Assembly (NCBI GenBank): GCA_005518205.2
Contig: RFFC02000015.1
Coordinates: 99,213-163,212, forward strand
Reading direction: 5' to 3'
Length of the DNA: 64,000 bases
Origin: Hormoscilla sp. GUM202
GTDB lineage: Bacteria; Cyanobacteriota; Cyanobacteriia; Cyanobacteriales; Desertifilaceae
In this document: piece after piece, positions 16,771-24,234 of the stretch
How positions within the stretch are numbered: the stretch's first letter is position 1
How the letters are laid out: the number at the start of each line of letters is the position of its first letter
Notes under the pieces: model-generated
Told to the model about the DNA's origin: nothing
The model's input: the letters and a program-made list of their open reading frames with translations, nothing else
Database searches by the model: none
Translations under genes and position numbers: made by a program

Positions 16771-17041
16771 ATGTTGAAGAGTAAATACGACTGGGCAGTT
16801 ATGGCAATGGATCGCGAGTATTTTAGCCTCTTAGTGCAGCAAGATCGGGAACGCCAAGCAAAAGAACGGCTAGAAACTATGTTAATAGAGGGCCTAGAGT
16901 CAGGACCTGCCGAACCGATGACCGCGCGGTGTCTCCTGGGTAGTGCGAGTAGCGGAGGGTTCCCGGAGCGTGCTCCCAGGAGACACCGCGCAAGACTGGG
17001 AGAAAATCCGGATGGCAGTACGAGAAAGAACACGGCAATGA
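16771..17041 (+). pseudogene. ParD-type antitoxin disrupted by a palindromic insertion
   Basis: The frame contains REYFSLLVQQDRERQAKERLETMLIEGLESG, the second half of ParD-family ribbon-helix-helix antitoxins, up to EPMTA at 16926. A 64-bp palindromic insertion follows. The natural end QDWEKIRMAVRERTRQ then continues in a shifted frame to a stop at 17041. The N-terminal DNA-binding part is also missing. No ParE toxin follows. Confidence 0.65.
16924..16991. repeat. Palindromic insertion element inside the ParD remnant
   Basis: GCGCGGTGTCTCCTGGG (16924-16940) is inverted at 16975-16991, around a loop with TAGTGCGAGTAGCG. A related palindrome with the same loop sequence sits inside the Rpn gene at 36690-36729, and the inverted loop sequence appears near 49248. 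This defines a small family that inserts into genes. Confidence 0.75.
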
Positions 17042-17188
17042 TGAAAGTTAAACTGATTGTAGCATTGTCAAAAAAATGGTATTACTGGTCTGGACCTGCT
17101 CCCAGTAGCGCTACGGGTATTGTAGATTTGTAAAAGGCGATCGCCTCTTAATATCAAGTCGGGATGATTAACCGTAATCAAAAAGATA

Positions 17189-17275
17189 TCATCTGTAGGT
17201 TGGGTAGAGCGCCAGCGAAACCCAACAGGGCTGGCGGCGGTTGGGTTTCGTTCCTCAACCCAACCTACAGATGAT
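17189..17275. repeat. Long inverted repeat (GTAGGTTGGG family)
   Basis: ATCATCTGTAGGTTGGG at 17189 is inverted at 17259-17275, with inner pairs CGAAACCCAAC / GTTGGGTTTCG. A relative is at 28861-28951. It lies in the gap between the ParD remnant and the SNF2 gene; the rest of that gap (17042-17362) has no gene I can see. Confidence 0.8.
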
Positions 17276-17362
17276 AAATTTTTTATCTTTTGGCATTTAA
17301 TCGGACATGATATAAGTAAATAAAGAACTGCTAATTTTGTATATCAAGCAATAACACCAGCA

Positions 17363-19069
17363 ATGGACGACTTTTATAGCTTCTCATTCAAACAGACTAG
17401 CGCTTTAGTAGCCCTAAAAAATCATCAATACGACGACCTGAACTACTACAAGGCCCGGAACCAGCTATTCAACCTCTCGGTGATGGCAGACTACGACCAA
17501 CTTGTCTGTCTCCCGAGTTTGACTAACATCGATAAATATTGGTATCAAATCGAAACCGCCCGACGGGTACTCAGACAGTTTGGAGGACGGGCATTACTTG
17601 CTGATGAAGTGGGACTGGGTAAAACTATTGAAGCGGCTTTGATCTGTAAAGAATACTTCGCTAGGGGTCAAATTCAATCCCTGTTGGTACTGACTCCAGC
17701 TTCCCTGGTGTCCCAATGGCAATCGGAATTATCGGAAAAATTCGCCATTGACACCGTGACTACGGATGATAAACATTTGCAACAGGATCTGACCGAATTC
17801 TGGACCGAACACCCCCGCATGGTTGCTTCCCTCAATACGGCGAAATCGGCTAAGCATTTCCCTTTGGTTACGGGACGCAGTTGGGATTTAGTGATTGTGG
17901 ATGAAGCACATCATCTGAAAAATCGCCGCACTCTTAACTGGAAACTGGTTAATTCTCTTTCCAAGCGCTTTATCCTCATGCTGACTGCTACCCCGGTCCA
18001 AAATTCCCTGGTTGAACTGTATAATTTGCTGACTCTGCTGAAACCGGGTTTGCTGCAAACTGAAGCTGCTTTTAAGCGCGAATATGTTTCCCGCAATGGA
18101 CGAGTCCCTAAAAATCCGGAAAAATTACGTCAGTTGATGCGGGAAGTGATGATTCGCAATACTCGCGCTTTGGTGGATGTTAAGTTACCTCAACGCTTTG
18201 CTAGTACTATCAGCGTTACTCCCTCTGCTAGCGAACAAAAATTATATCAGGATTTGACTGATTTCCTGCGATCGCGGGAAGATATTCTGGATAAGTTATC
18301 GCGAACGAACCTGTTGATGCGTGCGGGTTCTTCTCCTTTGGCCTTAGCTGATTCTCTGAAAAACTTGACTAAACGGCTGGAAATTGATGAATTGAAAACC
18401 TTCACCAGACGTGCAGCACAGATCAAACAAGTGGAGAAGGCGAAAGCTTTGATAGATTTACTGAAGCAGTCCAAGCAGAAAACCCTTGTTTTTACTACCT
18501 ATCGGGCCACTAGCAGTTATTTAGCTAAAACCCTGGAACAAGCTAATATTCCCTATGCGGAATTTCTGGGTAGCATGACCTTAAAGCAAAAAGATGCGGC
18601 GATCGCGGCCTTTAGGGATACAGTACCGGTGCTGCTGGCGTCGGAGACAGGGGGAGAAGGACGTAACATCCAGTTTGCTAATGCGATCGTGAATTACGAT
18701 CTGCCTTGGAACCCGATGAAGATCGAACAGCGCATTGGCCGCCTGCATCGCATCGGCCAAACTCAGGAGGTGTTTATCTTTAACTTTTGCCTGAAAGATA
18801 GCATTGAAGAATATATCTTAAAGGTATTACATGATAAAATCAATATGTTTGAACTGGTGGTGGGAGAGATCGAGACCATTATCGGTAATGTGGATGAGGA
18901 GTTAGATTTCTCGGAAGTGGTTATGGGGCTGTGGTTGAAAAATCAAGCGAAACCGGAACTGGATACGGCCTTTAATCAATTAGCTGATGATTTGTTGGCA
19001 GCTAAGGCTAAATATCAAAAAACGCGAGAACTGGACGAGGAAATATTTGGTGAAGATTTTGAAGCTTAA
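17363..19069 (+). CDS. SNF2-family (RapA-like) helicase/translocase
   Basis: The 568-residue superfamily 2 ATPase has the full motif set: Walker A DEVGLGKT (81-88), motif Ia LVLTPASLVSQW, DEAH box (180-183), motif III LTATPVQN (about 208-215), motif V ETGGEGRNIQFA and motif VI QRIGRLHRIGQ. This places it in the SNF2/RapA group of double-strand DNA translocases. The C-terminal 100 residues are helical, with no nuclease domain. Zorya type I uses an SNF2-type helicase-nuclease (ZorD), but this one is shorter and lacks the nuclease half. The next gene, 150 bp downstream, is probably its partner. Confidence 0.9.
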   Translation: MDDFYSFSFKQTSALVALKNHQYDDLNYYKARNQLFNLSVMADYDQLVCLPSLTNIDKYWYQIETARRVLRQFGGRALLADEVGLGKTIEAALICKEYFARGQIQSLLVLTPASLVSQWQSELSEKFAIDTVTTDDKHLQQDLTEFWTEHPRMVASLNTAKSAKHFPLVTGRSWDLVIVDEAHHLKNRRTLNWKLVNSLSKRFILMLTATPVQNSLVELYNLLTLLKPGLLQTEAAFKREYVSRNGRVPKNPEKLRQLMREVMIRNTRALVDVKLPQRFASTISVTPSASEQKLYQDLTDFLRSREDILDKLSRTNLLMRAGSSPLALADSLKNLTKRLEIDELKTFTRRAAQIKQVEKAKALIDLLKQSKQKTLVFTTYRATSSYLAKTLEQANIPYAEFLGSMTLKQKDAAIAAFRDTVPVLLASETGGEGRNIQFANAIVNYDLPWNPMKIEQRIGRLHRIGQTQEVFIFNFCLKDSIEEYILKVLHDKINMFELVVGEIETIIGNVDEELDFSEVVMGLWLKNQAKPELDTAFNQLADDLLAAKAKYQKTRELDEEIFGEDFEA

Positions 19070-19074
19070 AAGAG

Positions 19075-19170
19075 GATCCCCCCCTAGCCCCCCCTTACAA
19101 AAGGGGGGGGAAAGATTTTTCCCCCGTCAGTTAGTTGTCCCCCCCTTTCTAAGGGGGGCTAGGGGGGATC
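19075..19170. repeat. Inverted repeat of the CCCCCCTAGCCCCCC class
   Basis: The arm at 19075 (GATCCCCCCCTAGCCCCCC) is inverted at 19150-19170 (GGGGGGCTAGGGGGGATC). Related copies lie near 48358-48428 and 49583-49621. It sits between the SNF2 helicase and its putative partner and could form a strong hairpin in their mRNA. Confidence 0.85.
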
Positions 19171-19219
19171 TGCGGTTATCGGGGATATAAATTTATAAAT
19201 GACCTAGCAAGATTAAACC

Positions 19220-20266
19220 ATGATATCTGATACTATTCTCTCGACGATCGCGGAACTTGTTTCCCTCTATGATGGCATAGCCGAACCAGCAGGGGAACAA
19301 GCTATGACCGTGTTACTGGCGCCAAATATTGCCAAGGCCCTTAACCTTCCCGAAGAAGTGACTCTGGCAACTAGGGCCGATATCCCTGATAGCTATTTTG
19401 TCTCTTATAACAGTGAATTGCTAGAGCATTTCTCTCGGTTACTGCAAGATAGAGGCATCGTTACGGCTTGGTCAATAAAATTTAGCGGCCATTTGAAGAA
19501 GACAGGGTTTGAACAACTCTTGTCCAAAAGCCTCGTCCCTCAAAATGGGTTAATTCGGTTTCAGGAGGCGAAACCGGCAATTACTCCTTATCTCTGGTGT
19601 AATGTTGCTTATCAGGCTGAGGCGGACGAACAACGCATCGGTATGGTAGACTTGGTGATTAATGAGTTAACTGGTGTCGCCCCAGTGGATATTGGAGATG
19701 CTTTGTTTTGGGAGGCCGATCGCACTTCCATCTCCGAGCCTCCGGAGGGCGATCGGCTGGTGCATAATTTTGAGTTAGGGGAGTTAATTGAGCGAGTTGC
19801 GGCTGAGTTAATCAAAGATCAATTGACTAACTGGTCTGCCAAGTTAAATCGAGCCAAAAACCGAGACGAACAGCGACTGAAGGATTATTATGGGACAATA
19901 ATGGAGGAAATTCGGTCTAAGATTAAGTCGAAGGGGTTGGTGGATGAGGAAAAGGAGAAGGAGTTGGCCAGAATTGAAGCGACTCAGGGAGAGTTGGAAC
20001 GGAAATTATTGGATTTACAAGACCGCTATGCAATGAAGGTAGAAGCTTATTTGCATAGTGCCATGGTACTTTATTTACCGACGGTGCATATCAAATGTGA
20101 ATTGGTCAGAAAGAAGGCGAAACGAATTGTTCCCGCAGTATGGAATCCTTTTACTAAAATTATTGAGCCTTGGCGTTGTGAGGTGTCGGGAGAACCGGTG
20201 ACCGAGTTCTATTTAGGGGATAAGGATGCTAAAATTATTTCACCTAATTGCTGGGATAATAAGTAA
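19220..20266 (+). CDS. Unknown protein paired with the SNF2 helicase
   Basis: I do not recognise a family for this 348-residue protein. It is soluble. A central to C-terminal helical, charged segment (about 195-285, KNRDEQRLKDYYGTIMEEIRSKIKSKG... ELARIEATQGELERKLLDLQDRY) suggests a coiled coil. The end contains WRCEVSGEPVTEFYLGDKD..ISPNCW, whose two cysteines could be half of a metal site. Position directly after the helicase in the same orientation suggests a helicase accessory subunit. That role is inference from context only. Confidence 0.65.
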   Translation: MISDTILSTIAELVSLYDGIAEPAGEQAMTVLLAPNIAKALNLPEEVTLATRADIPDSYFVSYNSELLEHFSRLLQDRGIVTAWSIKFSGHLKKTGFEQLLSKSLVPQNGLIRFQEAKPAITPYLWCNVAYQAEADEQRIGMVDLVINELTGVAPVDIGDALFWEADRTSISEPPEGDRLVHNFELGELIERVAAELIKDQLTNWSAKLNRAKNRDEQRLKDYYGTIMEEIRSKIKSKGLVDEEKEKELARIEATQGELERKLLDLQDRYAMKVEAYLHSAMVLYLPTVHIKCELVRKKAKRIVPAVWNPFTKIIEPWRCEVSGEPVTEFYLGDKDAKIISPNCWDNK

Positions 20267-20286
20267 GACTAAGACTTTCACTTCGC

Positions 20287-20350
20287 TGTCAGCCCGCCGG
20301 GGGTTCAAACCCCCGGCTAATAGCTAAAGTCGGTTAAAACCGACTAAAAA
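20287..20350. repeat. Dispersed double-palindrome repeat, copy 2 (inverted)
   Basis: TGTCAGCCCGCCGGGGGTTC...GTCGGTTAAAACCGAC is the reverse complement of the unit at 10799. It fills most of the gap after the helicase partner gene. Confidence 0.8.
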
Positions 20351-20437
20351 AAACGAGAAAAAAGGCAGTTTATCTAGTTCCCAGTTTATGACGGGAAACG
20401 AGAAAAAAGTTTTGATTGAAGGGAAAGTGGTAGAATT

Positions 20438-20686
20438 ATGAGAAAAGTAGAAATCTCTGAAGCTGAGGCCCCTTGGGCAGAGTATGTACAAGATCGAGAA
20501 CCGATTGTTTTAATCCGTGATGGTCAGCCGGTTGCGGCATTGCTTCCCATCGAAGGCATCGATTTGGAGACGCTTATGGTGAGCATGAATCATAATTTTA
20601 TTGATATTATTCAGCGATCGCGCCAAAGTCAAAAAGAACATGGTCGGATATTTTCCGAAGAAGTCCGTCAGGAATTGGGAATATAG
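20438..20686 (+). CDS. Phd/YefM-type antitoxin, apparently orphan
   Basis: The 82-residue protein starts MRKVEISEAEAPWAEYVQD and contains EPIVLIRDGQPVAALLPIEG, the Phd/YefM fold that binds operator DNA and covers a toxin. The C-terminal half (NHNFIDIIQRSRQSQKEHGRIFSEEVRQEL) is the toxin-binding tail. No toxin gene follows; the next 170 bp carry a MITE-like repeat and a promoter. Orphan status is therefore likely. Confidence 0.8.
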   Translation: MRKVEISEAEAPWAEYVQDREPIVLIRDGQPVAALLPIEGIDLETLMVSMNHNFIDIIQRSRQSQKEHGRIFSEEVRQELGI

Positions 20687-20751
20687 TAGGGTGCGCAGTG
20701 CCCTTAGCTTGGTCGAAAGTTCCCAGCCAGAGACGCCAGAGACTGCCCACG

Positions 20752-20820
20752 AGAAAATTTTAGCCCGCGCAGGCGGGCTTTGTTTGTGTAGCCGGACCCT
20801 TTAGGGTTCGGGCACGAGGA
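20752..20820. mobile_element. MITE-like element, partial copy 2
   Basis: TTAGCCCGCGCAGGCGGGCT, then TGTAGCCGGACCCTTTAGGG, matches the interior of the MITE at 4222-4335 and the copy at 38700. The ISKra4-type end is lost here. It lies just upstream of the vWA gene promoter. Confidence 0.6.
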
Positions 20821-20827
20821 AATGTGA

Positions 20828-20833
20828 TATAAT
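20828..20833 (+). promoter_or_regulatory. Likely -10 box of the vWA gene
   Basis: A perfect TATAAT preceded by TGTGA lies 28 bp before the TTG start at 20861. The -35 region would fall inside the MITE-like repeat (around 20805), where no strong TTGACA is seen. Expression from this element is inference. Confidence 0.4.
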
Positions 20834-20860
20834 CAGTATGTACGATCGGGCTGAACTATT

Positions 20861-21967
20861 TTGAGTGAATCTTGTCCCACCGTTGCTCCCGGGCAACCCC
20901 TGACTCCTTTACAAAGAACCGCACTGCAATTGGTCGCTCGTCTCCATGGCGGGCGCGATGTCGTGCTGGCGATCGACCTAACGGAGAGTGTCGGTTTGAA
21001 TGAAGAAGGTCGCCTGCGCCTGCGTCAGATTGTCTCAGATAGCTTGCAACCGGGAGATACTGTCTATGTCGTTCCTTTTGCCTCAACCGTCGCCCCTCTA
21101 GAAGCTCCGATCGCATTCAAGAGCAATGAAGATGTCGATCGCATCATCCCAGGGATAGAATCTCAGTCGGATGGCAATTTCCGCAATACAGATATTCAGC
21201 TTGCCGAGCTATCTATCTATCAGAAGCTGGCCCAAATTAATCAATGTCGCTTGACAGAATCGCAAGCAATTAAACCCCAGTCGGTAGTTTGGATTACCGA
21301 TGCGCCTCTGGGTACAAAATTAGGCTCGGAATGGATTGAAACTCCTTTTGAGAGCCCCTTTAGAAAAGAAAATTCTCTCCCCAGTCAGCAGCGACGCGCT
21401 TGGATGCAAGCTCTCCCCTTGCAAGAGCGATCGCTCTCCATTAGAACTAAGAACGAGCAAGTATATAAACTGACTGTGGTGGATATTCCTGCGACGGTGC
21501 AGGAGTTCTGCACTCCCGCCCCCGGGGGCAAAGAAACCTGCTTGGTAAATGCTTACCTCTGGGGGCAATTGTGGTTACCTACTGCCGGTTTGGCGATCGG
21601 ATTAATTGCCATCCTGCTTGCAGTAAAGACTTGGATGAGTTGGCAAAAGAAATGGCAACTGATCGTAGATTTTGATTCCGAACAGGAGGAACAAAGATGT
21701 TATCTGCGACACAATCAACGGATCGCGATCGGGGAGTACGATGGTAATTGCGTTGATGCCATTGACTGTCCCGGGGAGGAAGTGAGAGCATATTTAGAAC
21801 GAAAAGGGAATAGTCTTTACCTAGTGCCAACGGGGTTAGCAAAAATTGATTACAATGGCAGAGAAGTTACTCAGCGGACTCGCCTATCTGGTAACCAGAT
21901 GAGGCTGAATTGTCCCGATGGGAATAATCGTGATTTTGAATTCGCGATCGAAATTAAAAAATCGTAG
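20861..21967 (+). CDS. vWA-domain membrane protein with C-terminal beta domain
   Basis: The 368-residue protein begins (TTG start) directly before a von Willebrand A domain: DVVLAIDLTESVGLNEEGRLRLRQI with MIDAS residues D39, T41, S43, then DTVYVVPFAS and VVWITDAPLG. One membrane helix lies at about 236-258 (LWLPTAGLAIGLIAILLAV). The C-terminal 100 residues (IAIGEYDGNCVDAIDCPG, VRAYLERKGNSLYLVPTGLAKIDYNG, GNQMRL) look like an FHA-type or similar beta sandwich. A signal peptide is not evident, so the N-terminus may be incomplete. vWA proteins often act as metal-dependent scaffolds. It could connect envelope and cytoplasm for the surrounding ZorA/tubulin genes; that is inference. Confidence 0.7.
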   Translation: MSESCPTVAPGQPLTPLQRTALQLVARLHGGRDVVLAIDLTESVGLNEEGRLRLRQIVSDSLQPGDTVYVVPFASTVAPLEAPIAFKSNEDVDRIIPGIESQSDGNFRNTDIQLAELSIYQKLAQINQCRLTESQAIKPQSVVWITDAPLGTKLGSEWIETPFESPFRKENSLPSQQRRAWMQALPLQERSLSIRTKNEQVYKLTVVDIPATVQEFCTPAPGGKETCLVNAYLWGQLWLPTAGLAIGLIAILLAVKTWMSWQKKWQLIVDFDSEQEEQRCYLRHNQRIAIGEYDGNCVDAIDCPGEEVRAYLERKGNSLYLVPTGLAKIDYNGREVTQRTRLSGNQMRLNCPDGNNRDFEFAIEIKKS

Positions 21968-22025
21968 GGTGGGCACCACCCACCCTTGCCTCCTAACCCA
22001 GCGGGCCGACAGCGAAGTAAGAGAA

Positions 22026-23843
22026 TTACAGGGGTCGAAGTGTAGCAATCTTTGAGTTTCCTGCCTCAAGCAAACCTACGATATTAAACTTTACACGATC
22101 GCTTACTCGTTGGCCAACTTTTTCTATCAGTTCTCCGACTAGCTGTTGCATTTTGGGCTTGAAGAAAATTTCTATGATTGCTAATGCCTCTTGACGATCT
22201 AAATTTGTCACTTCCACGATCTGGGACTGAAGTTTTTGCAGCATTTCCTGGTTGATATATTGCCAATTACCTGGGTTAGATGCAAGTACCAGACCAATTT
22301 TGGCTGTCACTTCCTCGAAGGCATTCAACAAAAGTGATTCTGTTCCTGTTACTATTTCATCCACTAGCGCCCTGCGCACTGGCCTTCCCTGGTTTGAGTA
22401 TAAAAAGTCTAGACTGCCAACCAGAACCGTTCGTATATCCCATTCCTGACTTGCTCGCATCTGTGATAATAGCTCCTCTAATAACTCCCACCTGATTTGA
22501 CTATTTTCCCACACCAGTTCTTGCAGGCAGGCACTCAATTTTTCATCCGTTAACAATCGTTGTGCTATATAGGGATATATTTGACCAAATGGCTTCAACT
22601 CGGGATTGACTGCGATCGCCACTCCTTCTAAGGTTGCTAAGGAGCGAAAAATGAGCAAATAATAAGTTGGCAAGTTAAAGGGATGTTTGTATATCAATGG
22701 GTAAAGCTTCTTAATCACGCTATTGATGCCAAATTCGGTTACCGAAGCAGTCAGCACTCTGGCAAAAATATCCGCTAGTTCCGGAACGAGGAAACTCAGA
22801 TCGGTTTCGGGGGGCAAAAACCCTAGCTTGATATAATCTTGGGCTAATCCTTCAAAGTCACCCGTGAGGATATGCATAATAGATTCGATGAAGCTATAGC
22901 GATATTCGGCGGTCACAAAGCTCATCATGCCGAAGTCTATATACGCTAACTTACCCTCGGGGGTCGCTAATAAATTCCCCGGGTGGGGGTCCGCATGAAA
23001 AAACCCGCTTTCCAGCAGTTGTCGCACGGAACAGTTGTATCCGAGATTGACAAAGTAGACCCCATCAAAGCGGCCACTATTCAACTGTTCGATTTCAGTT
23101 AATTTTACTCCTTCAATCCACTCCATTGTCAGCACCCGCTGGCCGGTATATTCCCAGTAAATGCGCGGGACGATAATGTTATTTTTGTTGGCATACAGTT
23201 TCCCAAAGCGTTCGGCATTGCGACCTTCGTTGATGTAGTCCAATTCGGCAAACAAGCGGCTGGCTAATTCGTCCATCAGGGCCACGAGATCGCTGTGAAT
23301 GAAGGAGATAGATTTTTGCGCCCAGGCGGCAATTTGCCGCAGAATGTAAAGATCTAGGGACATGCTCGATCGCAAACCCGGACGCTGGACTTTGATTGCT
23401 ACGGTTTCGCCGGTTTTGAGTTTTCCTTTATAAACTTGCCCTAAGGAGGCGGCGGCCACGGGGTTCTCGCTGAGTTCGGCATAGATGCGATCGGGGGTTT
23501 GTCCCAGTTCGGCGGCGATTAACTCATAGGCGATCGCATTGGGAAAGGAAGGTAATTGGTCTTGTAATAAGCCAAGTTCTTCAATATATATGGGCGGAAT
23601 GATGTCGGGACGACAGGAGAGAATTTGCCCCAGTTTAATGAAAGTCGGCCCCAGTTGCGTCAGAATTTGCCGCAGTTGCAGGGCCCGTTGGGGCTGATTT
23701 TTCTGGAGGCTACCGGTCAACCAGTCCCATAGCAAAGGGATGGCAAAGCCGATGGAGGTGCGCAAAATCGTCAAGCGCCGTCCCCATAGCAGTCCCGGAC
23801 GCTGGCGATAGGAGTTGTTCAGGGCTTGTGGATCGTAATGCAA
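22026..23843 (-). CDS. AarF/ABC1/UbiB-family atypical kinase
   Basis: The 605-residue protein has the ABC1 family features: LRQILTQLGPTFIKLGQILSCRPD (the KxGQ motif), AAASLGQVYKGKL.GETVAIKVQRPG (Ala-rich loop and catalytic Lys), EWIEGVKLTEIEQL, FFHADPHPGNLLATPEGKLAYIDFGMM. Cyanobacterial members relate to plastoglobule ABC1K proteins and to prenylquinone metabolism. It is the only minus-strand gene in the 14-34 kb block and is probably unrelated to its neighbours. Confidence 0.93.
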   Translation of the reverse strand: MHYDPQALNNSYRQRPGLLWGRRLTILRTSIGFAIPLLWDWLTGSLQKNQPQRALQLRQILTQLGPTFIKLGQILSCRPDIIPPIYIEELGLLQDQLPSFPNAIAYELIAAELGQTPDRIYAELSENPVAAASLGQVYKGKLKTGETVAIKVQRPGLRSSMSLDLYILRQIAAWAQKSISFIHSDLVALMDELASRLFAELDYINEGRNAERFGKLYANKNNIIVPRIYWEYTGQRVLTMEWIEGVKLTEIEQLNSGRFDGVYFVNLGYNCSVRQLLESGFFHADPHPGNLLATPEGKLAYIDFGMMSFVTAEYRYSFIESIMHILTGDFEGLAQDYIKLGFLPPETDLSFLVPELADIFARVLTASVTEFGINSVIKKLYPLIYKHPFNLPTYYLLIFRSLATLEGVAIAVNPELKPFGQIYPYIAQRLLTDEKLSACLQELVWENSQIRWELLEELLSQMRASQEWDIRTVLVGSLDFLYSNQGRPVRRALVDEIVTGTESLLLNAFEEVTAKIGLVLASNPGNWQYINQEMLQKLQSQIVEVTNLDRQEALAIIEIFFKPKMQQLVGELIEKVGQRVSDRVKFNIVGLLEAGNSKIATLRPL

Positions 23844-24149
23844 GGTTGTTCTAGTCCCGTGTTTTTTCTATTTTCTCATGCCCGCCCGTCGGGGGCATCT
23901 CTATCATAGCATACTATAAGCATTTTTGCTCAAAGCCCTGCTCCAGCTACTGGGATCGCCACCGGACCTGGGAAGCATTGAGGGCCCAGGACAATGCCAG
24001 ACTTGTAGAATCTTGACAGGGGTGATATAATATCATACACCTGTTAAGCAGACAATTGCAGGAGAAGACAAAAAGGATTAACACCGATATATTAGGTAGG
24101 ATATCAAATTGGTCAAAACAATGCTAGAATTTTTAAGCATTATCCTATT

Positions 24150-24215
24150 AGTCGGTTTTAACCGACTTTAGCTATTAGCCGGGGGTGGGATACCCCCGGC
24201 GGGCTGACAGCGAAG
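24150..24215. repeat. Dispersed double-palindrome repeat, copy 3
   Basis: AGTCGGTTTTAACCGACT, then GGGGGTGGGATACCCCC and GGCGGGCTGACAGCGAAG. Same unit and orientation as at 10799. It ends 20 bp before the tubulin-like gene. The remainder of 23844-24149 shows no gene. Confidence 0.8.
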
Positions 24216-24234
24216 TGGGGAGAAGATTGCGACG

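Noticed and set aside
16404..17033. 209-residue minus-strand ORF over the GC-rich repeats
   Set aside because: It is opposite the ZorB-like gene and the palindromic tandem repeats, and its sequence (RAGETPALRTSRAGETPAL) is simply the repeat translated.
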